Shown one piece after another: positions 23,100 through 35,409 of a DNA stretch of 64,000 bases. Each line of letters starts with the position of its first letter. The first letter of the stretch is position 1. Location of the stretch: positions 4,960,001 to 5,024,000 of the forward strand of contig NC_089432.1 of assembly GCF_026210795.1 (NCBI RefSeq). The letters run 5' to 3'. The notes below the pieces were generated by a model. It saw only the letters and a program-made list of their open reading frames with translations. It did no database searches and was not told where the DNA came from. Position numbers and translations under genes: made by a program. Origin of the DNA: Rhizophagus irregularis. Lineage: Eukaryota; Glomeromycota; Glomeromycetes; Glomerales; Glomeraceae.

Positions 23100-23456
23100 A
23101 TATTTGTTTTAGGGTAATACAATAGATTACTATAATATTGTTGATTACGGTAGTGTTTCGTAGTATTATTTTTATTATCTTTGATGTTGTAGTAGTAATT
23201 AAAGGAGTTGTGGTGGGTTTTTATATAACATTACCGAAGACCATACGAATAGTAGTAGTTATGCGGATAGTTTAGTGAACCTATTTGGGTGAGCAGGATG
23301 GTAGATAGTTCTTTTGAACATAAAATCTTAAGTCCCTAATAATATTATAGTATTAGTTCGATCGTGTTCTTTACTAAATGTTATATAATGTAGATCTTTT
23401 CCTTTTTTGTAATTTTTCTTATTTCTAAATAAAGTTGACTTCGTTAAAAAAAAAAA
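23100..23456 (+). mobile_element. 3' end of a retroposon with poly(A)
   Basis: Sequence ending ATAAAGTTGACTTCGTT followed by 12 A residues, then unrelated DNA. It lies inside the mariner-type element. The left limit is not visible. Confidence 0.45.
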
Positions 23457-23599
23457 ATATATATAAATTGTTGATCCTTAATTTCTTGATAACTAACGTT
23501 TTTAATACATGGGATAACTTGCCACCGGGATAGTGAAAGAGTACAACAACACAACCGATTATATAATACTTTTTATTATAAGGATGAGGAAGTTTTGTT

Positions 23600-24003
23600 A
23601 AGAAAAATATTACGGAGTTCTTTGAACAGTATGCTTCAAGCGAGCGCAGCAACGATATAAAATCATGTGATCTGGAAGAGAAGATACGCAAATTGAAAAC
23701 TAAGGTAACCGACAAGGAACAAATAATATTGAAAGAGAGCAAGAGATAACAAGAAAGATGAATTTTTAGTGCATCAAATAGTACAAATGACAAAATTAGT
23801 GGAAAGTAAAAAGTTACGGAAATGGAAATTACAAAATTGGAAAATAGTAACAGGGAGTTAGAAGTTGATGTAACAGTCAAAGAACGAACAAATTTAGAGA
23901 AAGAAGAAGAAATTCGAGAACTAGAAAAGAAGAAGGAAATAGACACGAGTTTATCTAACAAAAAAGTTAAGGATAGCTTCAAGTCAACAATTTTGAACGA
24001 ATA
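23600..24003 (+). mobile_element. Coiled-coil-coding fragment of RRM retroposon family
   Basis: Plus-strand frame 23822-24003 reads MEITKLENSNRELEVDVTVK then ERTNLEKEEEIRELEKKKE, a heptad-rich segment like that on the minus strand at 52564-52301 (EKIDILEKEKKIAEERIKSL). Upstream codons to about 23640 also look coding but are broken. Together with 24470-25260 it may be one element split by the minus-strand piece between them. Confidence 0.5.
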
Positions 24004-24059
24004 AGCTGGAAATATTTTTGTTGAATACGTCGAGGAATCACATGTTGATGTGAAAAAAA

Positions 24060-24462
24060 GTGAGTCAACATTGTGCTCACTTGAAATTTTTCGTTAGGAA
24101 AGCCACTCGTGGAACGGTAGCTAATTGGGATAGTGTCCATATGATAATCATTTGTATGTATTTTAAAATGAATATCATTGGTGCCGATATTTCGATCGGC
24201 AAGTTTAAAAAGGAAACTTTTAGATCTGCGGATTTCGTATATCTTGTTACAACCAGCCCGATTAGGACTGGTTACATGAAATTTGTTGAACGAGATACGG
24301 AAGGTTTTTCATTATTTACTCTCATCTCTCTCGGAGGACTAAAGGTAAAGAAGAGACCACCGAGTGGTCCTCTCCCCTCAGGTTAAAGGGTTTTTCCAAA
24401 AAAAATTTATTTACTGCGGAATTTTAACAAAAAAACGGAAAGGGGAGAGAGTTTTTTTCTCG
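24060..24462 (-). mobile_element. 5' fragment of the 46.1-49.0 kb retroposon family
   Basis: On the minus strand it starts GAGAAAAAAACTCTCTCCCC, the shared head motif, then matches the first part of the element at 49045-48450. Shared stretches include TACTGC...AAAATT...AAAAA near 24415 and 49000, and ATGATAATCATTTGT...GAATTTCATTGG-like sequence at 24138-24300 and 48455-48610. It lacks about 270 bp present in the longer copy. Confidence 0.6.
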
Positions 24463-24469
24463 ATTTTCA

Positions 24470-25260
24470 TGGGTATTGGTCGGATGAAGAGAATTTATTA
24501 TCAAAGTATAGGTCACGTGGAGAGAATGAGCATAAAACGAAGTTATAAATATAAGTCGGTCAAGGCTTAAACTTCGCTTCACAATAATCTATGAAGGACC
24601 AATATCACAATTAACAAGAACGGTCATCAGCATTTTTTCCGGATGTTTGATTCTAAGTTAACACCACGGGAGATAAATAAAAAATTTTGTTGGCAAGCAT
24701 GTAAACAAATTTCTATGGGAAATGAGATAACGGATGGTGAAATTGTGAAAGAATACAACAAGAAATACGGAGGCTTTTTCGGAAAAGTTAGGATCAACAA
24801 ATTGAAATATATCTTAATATACTTTAACAACGAAAATGATATGATGAACGCGATATACAAATCAGGGATGGAAGATGAGTTAGGAAAAGGATTACAATTG
24901 ATCAAGATGAGCTTATAGGTAAGGACGGTAATTTCAGGTCTCGGAGGATCCACAAAACGAAGCCAGACAACAAGGTATCTGACAAGTCGAAAGATGAACA
25001 AACTCAAGATACAAGGAATAGGTTACGGGGTCCGAAGGAACTTGGAAATGACAAGGTTATAACTTTTAATAAATTGAGTGAGGTTTTTAGTGATAGAATA
25101 GATGAATTAACGATAATCAAAGGATATCAACGGATAAGTTATTAAAAGAAAAGAAAGATGAAAAGGTTATAAATGAAACAAAAAGCGTGTTGCGACAGGT
25201 CAGGTTACTAGGGGGATTGTGAGAGTGATAATGAATAAAATCTTTTAATGATAGATTATA
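24470..25260 (+). mobile_element. RRM-retroposon fragment
   Basis: Reads GHVERMSIKRSYKYKSVKA, the equivalent of GTVHRITIKKHYKYQSMKA in ORF2 at 14759, and after a break the frame 24643-24918 gives KYGGFFGKVRINKLKYILI and YFNNENDMMNAIYKSGMED, matching the second RRM-like unit. Several interruptions; a decayed copy. Confidence 0.7.
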
Positions 25261-25506
25261 GTACTATATTAGACGAGATTCAAATTAGCTTAGGTCTTCT
25301 ATAGTATAGATTCAAATTTTGTATTAGATACTTTATTAACATAATGTATGTATGTACGTTGACTTTGTGGTTGATTACTTTGGTAATTTTTTATGTTTAC
25401 TTAAAAAATTATAATATATATTTTTTTTGAATATATAAATAAGAATAAAACTTTAATTAATATAATCAAAAATAAAATGGTCCTAAACTTTTTGCCCGGG
25501 AGTGTA

Positions 25507-26560
25507 TTTCTAATCATTAAATCAAATCATAAATCAATTAAATAGTACACTACATTATTTTTTTTAATTTAAAAATAGCGTAAGATATAATAAATAAATC
25601 TTTAATAATCATTCTTATCGACAGTATATTTTTTATCATCAAGTTAACTTGAATATATATACTTGTATAGGAAGTATTTGGATCAGATTTTCTGCAAAAA
25701 GTTATTTTAATATTAGTGTAAGTTTCAATAATAAATTTTAAACAAACTTCACAGAAGATACTTAATATTTTTCACTATCAGATGTTTTACAAATATTTTT
25801 TGTTTCATTATTCACAGTTTTCAGATTGTTTCTTATTCCTTCGTTCACAGAAAATAACGAAGTTCATTTGAATGGTTTATACAAAGTTGATCATCCGCGA
25901 TTAAACTGTCAATAAAGAGACTTACTACTCTGTCTTGTACTTTCTAAGTGCTTCTAAAGTTAACTTTCAAAACTTTTTCAATGGAATTTTATAGTCCACA
26001 AAAGACACAAGACCCATTATTTCGCTTGCAAAAATCTCTTGCCATTGCAATTGAGAAGTTTAAACATAAAGTCAGATCTGTTAAACTTAGTTGAGAAAGA
26101 TTTATTAAGCCAGGACCCAGAAATATATATATATAGGGGTCAGGTGAAAAAAATTTTTTACTATGAGCTGTATGCATTTTTTCAGGGCCAGAATTATGAT
26201 AATGTCAGTCGGTTACTATAATAGGAAATAAAATTCTGACTGGAATTATCAAAAACTATCATTTTTTTAGTTCAAAATACGCAAACTCAAACCTAATTTG
26301 AATTTAACATCGTTATCTATTTGTCGATCACATTAAATTAATCACATGACAAATCAATTAGCCAATCTATGTTTCCGTTTATTAAGTCTAGATAGACGTG
26401 ATTGCATCAGAACTTTTTAGACATTCCTCTTCGAATGCAACCTCATACAATCTTTGAAAAAGGACTACACCATTCAAGGCCATCCATGCTAACAAGTTAT
26501 TCAACGAATGGAGAGCAATATCAACAAAAACTATGACATGGTACAAGTTAAGATGCCTAT
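25507..26560. repeat. Duplicated 3' flank of kinase copies, copy B
   Basis: Counterpart of 18765-19860, displaced from kinase copy 4 by the mariner-type insertion. Shares the same embedded piece of the CCAGGACCCAGAAATATA element (26108-26160). Non-coding. Confidence 0.8.
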
Positions 26561-27440
26561 AAAGCAAACAATCATAGAACACTCTTTACATGCCCTAAAA
26601 GTTCGATGTATTTTAAAAAATTTACTATTTCAAAATTAATTAATCCCAAAACTCGAAAAAACAGTTAAAGAGATGTGAAAGACATAATCATTGTATCTTT
26701 AAGACGCAAAAAACCAAACCAATTACTGACTTGAAGATGTTTTTACAAGTCGCAATCTTTTCTTCGTCCTATATTCTATTTGAAATACAAATTAAATTCA
26801 ATACCTACACCATCAGAGTATAATTCTTACACCTTATTTCTTTCGCCAACAACACACGTAACCAAATAGAAAGAGCTAGATCAATCTTAGACAGATCGAT
26901 CGTACGTATTTTCAACCTCAAGTTTGCCCAATTTATCCTCAACACCCAAACAAACGAAAACATTCCTATTCCTAATTGAACTCCTTCACCACAAGCTGTC
27001 CGATTAGACAATTTACCTTTTGTTCCTCAAGAACCACTATTATGCACCATTAGCTTCCACTTGATTTTCCCATATCAGATAATGAAGCCGCTTATAAAAG
27101 AGCCAAAAACCAAAGAAGCCCAAGACGACGCAGTAACAAAAAAAAAATAGCTGACAAAAGACAGGGAAGATTCTGAGTGGTTTGGGCACGCACCATTTCG
27201 CCTTTAGAAATCTAAAGTTGAGAATTTAACGCAATTTCAAAACTTTTGCCATAATACAAATCTTCGAATATCTAATACTGAAATAAAAATTTCAAAACGC
27301 AAGATCAAAAACTGGTCTGATTTCAACTTTGCTTACAATCTAACGGCAGAAATAGAATATTGTTCAAACACCTCAGATGATATGAAATTGCTTGAATTTA
27401 GAACAATTAAACGCAATATAAAACGGACAGTGTCCAACTT
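26561..27440. other. Decayed, formerly coding-like stretch
   Basis: Less AT-rich than its surroundings and with short open pieces in shifting frames (for example around 26800-27150), as expected for an old transposon-derived coding fragment. No motif lets me name it. Confidence 0.35.
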
Positions 27441-27643
27441 AGGGATTGGAATCGAAAATCGAATCTTTTCAAGATTTTTCTTATAGACGACCAACCTAAC
27501 TTTGAATCAGTTTCTAATTTCAGCAAAAATAATCAGCACTTGGCCGTCATGAAAAATTACTTTGGAGTCAGGTTAACTTATATGTAAAAAATTGCTGAGA
27601 ATCGATTCTCGAGAATCGACTTTACTAATCGATTCCAATCCCT
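27441..27643. mobile_element. 203-bp MITE, hAT-like ends
   Basis: Begins AGGGATTGGAATCGA and ends TCGATTCCAATCCCT, with inner pairing of AATCGAATCTT and GAGAATCGACTTT. The AGGGATTGGAATCGA type of terminus is common in hAT MITEs. No clear 8-bp target duplication remains. Confidence 0.7.
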
Positions 27644-28405
27644 ATTTCAAAGAAGATTTGCCTTTCGATGCTCTGATGACCATCGACATCCTTCTTCATG
27701 TCAATCTTAAATTTTTTATTTTATTTTACGTATTCATTTTAGTCATCATTAACACTAATCGTAGACAACCCATACTGCATTTTTAATTTAAAACAACTTA
27801 GAATAGTGTGACCTGACAGGATTTACGTAAGGCATTCCTTTTTTAGGTTTGAAAGAAAAATCCAGGCTTTGATAATATAGCCACCTAAGACGGCACTTCC
27901 TTATGGAGGCTTTGTAGGTTATCAAAACTAGAAGTAGATACGAGTCATTAATATAACTTAGATAGTTTGATTTCTCTTATACTTAGTTTCGATAATAATA
28001 AATAAATAATATCAATAATATTTTTAATTTTTATCAGTTAATTTTCGATGATAATATTTACCACTTATTTACCAAAGTATTACGAATTCGAAAAAGTGAC
28101 ATCAATAATTTCATGAGATCGTCTGAATATATATATATATATATATATATCACATCGTCAGTTTTATTCTAGCAAATCACAGGTTTCTGCAATGTATTTC
28201 TCTTTTAAATTATAATTTTTTCAAAATTCATATGAAGATTTGATTCATTTTTCCGAAAATTTAATTAATTAAGAATAAAAAAAAGATTTAAAATTTTTAT
28301 ATGAAAGTAATATTTTTATAAAATATAAAAATATTATAAATCACGTTCCATCACACACTACTATCTGAAGTAAAAAGAAGTCGTCGCTAACGTACAATGT
28401 AAAAT
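27644..28405. other. gene-free stretch
   Basis: AT-rich, with a (TA)n microsatellite at 28127-28150. No coding signal; the frame at 27592-27786 starts inside the MITE and is not credible. Confidence 0.5.
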
Positions 28406-28409
28406 CCAA

Positions 28410-28515
28410 CCCTATAAAAAATTTTCAGAAAAATGATCACGTGTCTTGGTTTCTTCAGAATAAAAACTAGAAAAATGATTATTTATCGAAGTTTTTTCCA
28501 GAATTTTTTATAGGG
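28410..28515. mobile_element. 106-bp MITE with CCCTATAAAAAA ends
   Basis: CCCTATAAAAAATTTTC at the left and GAATTTTTTATAGGG at the right, with CAA on both sides (28407-28409, 28516-28518). It interrupts the family upstream block between GTAAAATC and AAAATCGAC, as seen by comparison with 39045-39065. Same terminal family as 13425-13665. Confidence 0.75.
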
Positions 28516-28575
28516 CAAAATCGACTAACTGAAATAAACGTAATCTTATGTGATTTTATATTATTGAAGCTACTA

Positions 28576-28947
28576 CAGTCAACTCTTAATATAACGAAGT
28601 TGGCGTCCGGCCTTCGTTATAGGAATATTCGTTAATATGATGGGAAAATCTGGTATAACCCGGAAAATTTTTGTATATTATGGTATATTGTCGTATAATA
28701 ATTGTATTTTATAATGCAAAAACGCAAGTTACACAAAATATCTTCGTTATATTTCGTTATAAAAAAAAATTCGTTATTAAAAGGGGCATTTTTCATATAC
28801 GGTTTATAAAATTTACTTCGTTAAACGGTATACGGCATTTAATAGTAAAATTCGGTATAATGAGATTTTTTTCATCTGTACCACACTGAAGATCCGTTAT
28901 ATTGTAAAATTCGTTATATCAAAATTCGTTATAAGAAGAGTTGACTG
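28576..28947. mobile_element. 372-bp pogo/Fot-type MITE
   Basis: Ends CAGTCAACTCTTAATATAAC / GTTATAAGAAGAGTTGACTG, each next to TA. The AACGAA and CGTTATA words repeat inside. TIR and TA target match the pogo branch of Tc1/mariner. It sits in the upstream block of copy 5, within GAAGCTAGTATTG, which is uninterrupted at 13722-13735. Confidence 0.8.
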
Positions 28948-29384
28948 TAGTATTGTTTCTAGCTTAGATTTATTACTAAATATCTATGAAAAAGTAAAAC
29001 ACAATTATTTTTCAATATATATTTGAACACTGAGATTAATTACACGCAAAGAAAAAAAAAAAGATAATTTAAATAATAATAAAAAAAAATATTTATCTAT
29101 TTTCTACTCGTAAATGTTTTAATTTAATTCACATCTTGGTAAACGATTCTTTGATTAAAAATCTGCCAAACAATATTTTTTTTCAAAGACGAGTTACTAT
29201 AAAATATTAAAATTTAATTTACTTCGTTTATAATTTTGTTAAAATTTTTTTTTTTCTGTAACCGACAAAAATTTCGCGATCATGTGATCGAGGTTAAATG
29301 TGTCAATTTTTATTCACTTTTTATTTGTCACCGGATATTTTTACGTGTTGCCGTGCCAAAAATCACGTGATCACAAAATTTTAG
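28948..29384. repeat. Family upstream block of kinase copy 5
   Basis: GTATTGTTTCTAGC, TGAACACTGAGATTAATTAC and ACGATTCTTTGATTAAAAAT in the order seen at 13730-14000 and 39090-39310. Confidence 0.7.
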
Positions 29385-29568
29385 TTTTGCGGTACTGCAG
29401 TTGATGTACAAATTGGTGAGTGACACTGTGCGACAATAATCGGAGAATAAATTGCATAAAATACTTAAATTGGAGTTATTTTCGTTGCAGTGCGCAATAA
29501 AATTTTACAACCTTGACCGTTCAATTTTATCATTATTTAACCTTTTTCTGTCTATATTATTATTAAAT
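29385..29568 (+). promoter_or_regulatory. Family upstream module of kinase copy 5
   Basis: The fullest copy of the module: GCGGTACTGCAGTTGATGTA, CAATAATCGGAGAATAAATT, GCATAAAATACTTAAATTGG, GTTATTTTCGTTGCAGTGCG, CAATAAAATTTTACAACC, TTGACCGTTCAATTTTATC. It preserves the empty site of the retroposon that interrupts copy 3's module. Promoter role inferred. Confidence 0.7.
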
Positions 29569-32044
29569 ATGTCTGATAATAAACAAATACAAAATAGTGA
29601 AAATACAAATGAATGGATTAATTGGATTGAAGAAGCTATTGATAAAGAACATTTAAATTATTATGAATATAACCAATTTACTGACATTCAAGAAATTGGT
29701 GCTGGAGGTTTTGGAAGAGTGTACCGTGCAAATTGGAAAAATACCAAAAAACAATTAGCGTTAAAATCTTTTTTTAATCTTAATAATATCACCATGAAAG
29801 AAATTGTTTGTGAGGTAATTAATTATATAATACATTTTTTTTTTACAATATTTTTTTTTATCCAGCATATATTATATTTATTTTTAATATTTGAATTTAT
29901 TTAGTTAAAAATTCAACGTAAAGTTGATTTTCATGATAATATAATTCGTTGCTGTGGAATAACAAAATTTGAATCAGGTATTAATAAGAAAGATACTTTA
30001 ATAAATAAAATATTCCAAATTTTATTCATAAAATTACATTTCATTAATTGTTTCCTTTTTTTTTTAGAAAATCAAATTAGCAATAATTATATGTTGGTAA
30101 TGGAATACGCCGACGGTGGTAGTCTTCGAAACTATTTGAAAAAAAACTTTAGTAAACTCACTTGGGACGACAAATTCAATATGGCGTACCAATTAGCTTA
30201 CGCTGTATCATGCTTGCATAATGAAGGGATCATCCATCGTGACTTGGTAAATTTATTTATTATTATTTAATCATTGCTCGTAACACTATAGTATTTGCAT
30301 TTACTCATTTAATATATGTTTTTTAATAGCATTCTGGCAATATATTAGTTCATCAAAACACGATCAAATTGGCAGATTTTGGACTATCAAAAAGAATCGG
30401 AGCTTCATCCAATTTTCAATCCAAATTATTTGGAATGGTTCCTTATGTTGATCCTAAAAGCTTTAGCAGACGAAGTAATAATAATAACCAAATGTATACA
30501 TTAAATGAAAAAAGTGATGTTTACAGTGTTGGCGTATTATTATGGGAAGTATCAAGCGGACGACCTCCTTTTTATGCTGAAGGTGAAGAATATGATGTTA
30601 GTTTAATTTTGGAAATTTCACAAGGTCTTAGAGAAACGGTTGTCCCTGATACACCTGATGAATATGTAAAAATTTATACTAGTAAGTAAAATTTTAAATT
30701 TATTTTAACTTAAATATTTTCTAATTAATAAATTATATTTGTGTTTTAGAATGTTGGGATGGTGAACCTGATAATCGTCCTACCATATATCAAGTAGTTG
30801 ATTTACTAAAAGCAATAATTACAAAAACAGATATAATAATGGAAAATCATCAATTATTGAATGAAAAAGAACTGAATGAGGTTCCTTTAAGTACCAATAA
30901 TTCAGAATCACGAGGAGAATTATCCCAACTTATTCAAAATTTTAATGAAATGAATACAAAAGAAATAGATAATATAATAATGGAAAATCCCCAATTATTG
31001 AATGAGCAAGAACTTAATGAGGTTCCTTTAAGTACCAATAATTCAGAATCACGAGGAGAATTATCCCAACTTATTCAAAATTTTAATGAAATGAATACAA
31101 AAGAAATTGATAATATAGCAGTAGTAAATGAACAAGAGAAATTTTCAACTGAAAAAGATGTTAACAGAATAGTTGGTGAAACAAATGATTTAATTTTTAA
31201 ACTATATAATAAAGGAATTGAATGGAAATTAATAAAAGAGCAAGTTATTGAATATTTTCATAATTATAATACAAATTCACAAGAAATTTATAATTGGTTA
31301 TCAAATAATCAAAATAATTCAAATTCAATTTTTTTACTTGGATATTTTAATTATTTTGGAATTGAGATAAATAAAAATAATGAGAAAGCATTTAAATTAT
31401 TTATTAATGCATCAGAAAAAGATCATATATTAGCACAATTTTTTGTTGGTGAATGTTATTTTTATGGACATGGAACTATAAAAAATGAAAAATTAGCTTT
31501 TGAATATTGTGAAAAAGTGGCTGATAGAAATTATGCAACTGGACAATTAGAAGCTGGTTATAGTTATGAAAATGGAATAGGCATTGAAAAAGATTTAAAA
31601 AAGGCTTTTTATTGGTATGAAAAAGCTGCAAATAATGGAAATATAATAGCTAAGCATAATCTTGGTGATTGTTACTTAAATGGAAATGGTGTTAAAAAAG
31701 ATCATAATAAAGCTTTTGAATTGTTCAAGCAATCAGCTAATGGAGGATATTCAAGTGGAATCTTAATGTTAGGATATTGTTATGAAGAAGGTATTGGAAC
31801 TAAAATTGATATGCAAAAAGCATTTGAGTTATATCAAAAATCAGCAAATTTAGGAAATGAGATAGCACAATATAATATTGGTACTATGTATGAAAATGGA
31901 AATGGAATTACAAAAAATAAAGATAAAGCGATTTATTGGTATGAAAAATCTGCCAAACGAGGATATCAAGATGCACAAAATAGATTAAAAATACTACAAA
32001 AAGAATCAACAATTCATAAAATAAAATCTTTATTTTTTAAATGA
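29569..32044 (+). CDS. Protein kinase (TKL-like) with Sel1 repeats, copy 5, duplicated linker
   Basis: join(29569..29814, 29905..29977, 30068..30246, 30330..30681, 30750..32044), 714 aa, the longest of the family here. Kinase motifs are complete: GAGGFGRV (the usual lysine after the last glycine is arginine), [38 protein letters not shown]. The extra length comes from an exact-frame 47-codon tandem duplication in the linker between kinase and Sel1 repeats ([20 protein letters not shown] appears twice). Five Sel1 repeats follow and the protein ends in a basic tail. The reading frame is clean, so the duplication is tolerated. Likely functional. Confidence 0.92.
30839..31120 (+). repeat. 141-bp in-frame tandem duplication in exon 5 of copy 5
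   Basis: Copies at 30839-30979 and 30980-31120 differ at only a few positions. Copies 4 and 7 have a single version of this segment, so the duplication arose in copy 5 recently. Confidence 0.9.
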
Positions 32045-35000
32045 TAAAATGTAAATCAATTTTTTTTAATTTTTAATTAAAAATCATTCTTATCGCAAGT
32101 ATTTTATTTTTATTTTCAAGTTAACTGAATATATATATTTTTCTTTTAAATTAAAACGCCCGTTCTAGGATTACAAAATCCATGAGGATTTGATTCATTT
32201 TTCCGAAATATTTTTGAAATGATTGTATATATGAAAGAAAGATAATGGTAATTAAAGCAGTACTTTTTATATTCAAAGAAAAAAAATAATAATTTAAAAC
32301 TTTATGTAAAAGAAATTTTTACAATATATAAAAATATTATAAACCACGTGTACAAAGTATTTTTCACATAATGGTAAACTTGAAATTAAGAATTAATGAA
32401 TGTGACAAAACAAAAAAAAACCAAAAAAAAAAATCCACTGCTTTCGCACTTTATGATAATAGTAACTAACTACGACTCCGAAAAGCCAGAAAAGTTTTAT
32501 AACACCCTTAATACTTTTTTTTAATCACTCAAACCCTTTTACTACTATTGTATTTTCATTACAAAAAATTCTTAGTAGAGTTTAAGGAACAATAACAAGT
32601 AACAACTCACAAACATGAAAAGTTTTGTATGATGAATAAATTTAAATTTTGAAATATAAATTGTAATGTCAAATTTACGTAACATAATATTTGAAATATA
32701 AACTGTAACAACGGTAGTGTTATTTGTGTTATTTACATAATATTTATATCTAATCAATTTGGAATATAAACAATTATTAATCACTTCAATATATTTGTGG
32801 CAATTATTTATAACGTTTTTCTAACGTTTCTTTACTAGTTCTGAATACAGCGGTAAAATCTTGATAAAGTTACAAGTCTTCAAGAATTAAATACTACCTT
32901 AAAAAATTATCAGTTTAAAATATTGAAAATAAATCCCTGAACACAAAAAAATTATTAGGGAAGATACTCATTTTTTACTTACAAATTGCAAGTTACAGGA
33001 TATTGATCATATTGGCAAAAGGTTCTGAGTGAATGGAGTTCTCTCCTTCCACCATGTAAGTCATTATTTTGATAGAATTTAAATTTTTTTTTTTTTTAAA
33101 GAAAAATATAAATTTTGATAAGGCCATACAAACTTGATTTTATGGTTTTCATGATATAAAAATTTCATCAATAACCCGGCAACCCGGCTTTTAATTTTTT
33201 TTTTCAAAAATTTTATATGCGAAATTTTTTTTCAATATTTAAAAAATTCTCACCCGGCATAGCAATAATATAAAAATTTTTTTTTTAAGACTTAACAAAA
33301 CTGACCCGGCCGGACTATGAAAACCATTTTTACCACTTTGTGTCGCCTAATTGCAATTAATAAAAAAATTTTTTATTAAATATTTGTATTTCTTTTAATT
33401 AAATATAAATTTACATTTTCATTACTTTCCTTCCCATTCATATATTACTAATATAACCACTTTATAATATATAAATGAACGTGCAAAATGTCATAGGAAA
33501 TTGAACTAAAGGAAAGTTAATTTGCAATTGAGCAAATATATTTTTTTTATTTCTTGTTTCAAAAAGCAATTAGTCTGGGTTAACGAAATTTTGTCAGAAA
33601 TCATATTGGTCCAAAATTTTTTTTCTTAAATAAAAGAAGTTATTTGATTATTAATTATTAAGTAGATGTCATTATTGCTAGGGTATCCAGGCTCGTGCAA
33701 TGCAAAATAAAAATGCTAAAATAATATAAATTACGCAAGATTTATTTTATCTTAAAACTAGCTGAAATCTGTTGTGTTGCAACAGAAATAATAGAGTTCA
33801 AATCAACATGATGAAATTTCTGATATAATTTAGGAAAATTAGTTATTATCTGTTATATAATATTAATTTAAGAGTTTTTATTTATTTATAATTTGTTGAA
33901 TGATAAATAAATTCTTGATTAAAATTTAATATAAAATAATTATAATAATAAAAAATATTAAAAATAAGTATTAATTGTACTAATTGTTTAAAAAGTATAT
34001 ATAATTTAGAAAATTAATTTTTTGGCTGGATATTTTTTAAAAATCATATTTATTCTAACTAAAAAAAATCATATAAAATATATTTATTCAATAAAATAAA
34101 ATATCTATAACGATTACATCGGTACCGACCCAATCCAAACCTAAAGGGCAGAAGAACAAAAATAAATTAATAAACTGGGAATGGATAAACCAAACTTTTT
34201 CGTTAGATATCCTGAAATGAAAAATTTAGTATTTTTTATTTTTATGGATTAGCTTTTACATTTAACCTAACAATAATTTCCGATTTGATCAAATAAACAC
34301 TCGTATATTATTAGTGCAGTATATTGTTAGTGCAGATAAAATTAACCTTTAAATCTTGTTTTTTTTCCATTTTTAATTTATTCTTTTCTCTTTTTCGTAA
34401 TAAAAAGGAGTTGGCTTAAAATAATTCAAAATAAAAATGGAAATCACTCACCATTGTTGCTTTATCTTTTTTTCACTTAAAAAAAAAATATTCATCTCAA
34501 AAATCATCATCTTTTTGCAAAAGAAAATTCTCAATATTTCATATATTTCATTTTCATTTTAATTAATTACTTATATTAATATTTTTATTAATGTTATAAT
34601 AGTCGTTATGGACAATTATAACATGAACCATAGAGAAATACAACATTCAAGTAAAGGTATAAAGCGTAAAATTTCCTGATATGGAATTTCTATAGATTCA
34701 AATTAAAAATATAATATATTTTAAAGTATTAAATAGTAATGAATTTTATTATATAAAATGATCAATATTAAACTTGAAGCGTGATTTTATATTTCAAAAT
34801 CTTACTAACTAGGAAACGGAAACCGCTGTTAAGTCCTAATTGCCATTTAATTACTAATATTTACTGAGGAATGGTCGTAAAAAGTTTAGCTTTCAATAAG
34901 CACGCAAATAGACTAGTAACCTGCACTTCAGTAGTCTTGTACGGCCATCATCCAAGAGATATTGGAATTTTTTAATTGCAGATTAATAAATAACGAAAAT

Positions 35001-35409
35001 TCAATATATGATATGAACATTTTTCCTGTATTAAAAATATCATCAATATTTGAACGTCTGATTGTAAAAATTTTCAGGACGATTTGGAAAGTAACATCAT
35101 ACGAATAAGAAAGGTTATTGGCTCAACCGTGTTGAACTTCATAATAATGATAATAATGATAATATTAATCGTTTACAGCTCTTTTGTCCAAATTGGAATT
35201 TGGAACGTATGGTAATCACAGCATGTAATTGTCATTTAATCTATTGAAGATTTTCTCAAGCGAAAATCCCGGTATTATTTGATTGTGAATAATCAAAATA
35301 CAAATATTTAAATGGAGCATCTCTTTTTTCTTTCTTTTTTTTAAAAAAAATTAATTAGTTAATAATATAAACCAAAGTTTATTTAATATCTATTTTGTAA
35401 TAAGTGAAA
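32045..35409. other. gene-free AT-rich region
   Basis: 3.4 kb with no coding frame of note. Around 33120-33330 GGTTTTCAT...ACCCGG and its inverse CCGG...ATGAAAACC suggest a worn inverted-repeat element. GAGCGTAAAATTTCC-like and CCAATCCAAACCTAAAG words near 34130 recur near 39880. Nothing else supported. Confidence 0.45.

Larger units (their letters stand above)
22709..25504. mobile_element. Tc1/mariner-type element, internal region replaced by other repeats
   Basis: Left end CACTCCTGCGCAAAAAGTTT then AGGACC; right end is its inverse, GGTCC-TAAACTTTTTGCCC-GGGAGTG, each flanked by TA (22707-22708 and 25505-25506). This TIR and TA target fit Tc1/mariner. The 3' flank of copy 3 is the empty site. 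No DDE/D transposase frame was found in 2.8 kb. The interior holds retroposon pieces in both orientations, so the element is non-autonomous or was filled by later insertions. Confidence 0.8.

Noticed and set aside
23425-23982. 185-codon minus-strand frame rich in Ser/Phe/Leu
   Set aside because: It is opposite the lysine/glutamate-rich coiled-coil fragment, a typical antisense artefact.
27592-27786. 64-codon plus ORF
   Set aside because: Begins inside a MITE terminal repeat and shows no coding features.
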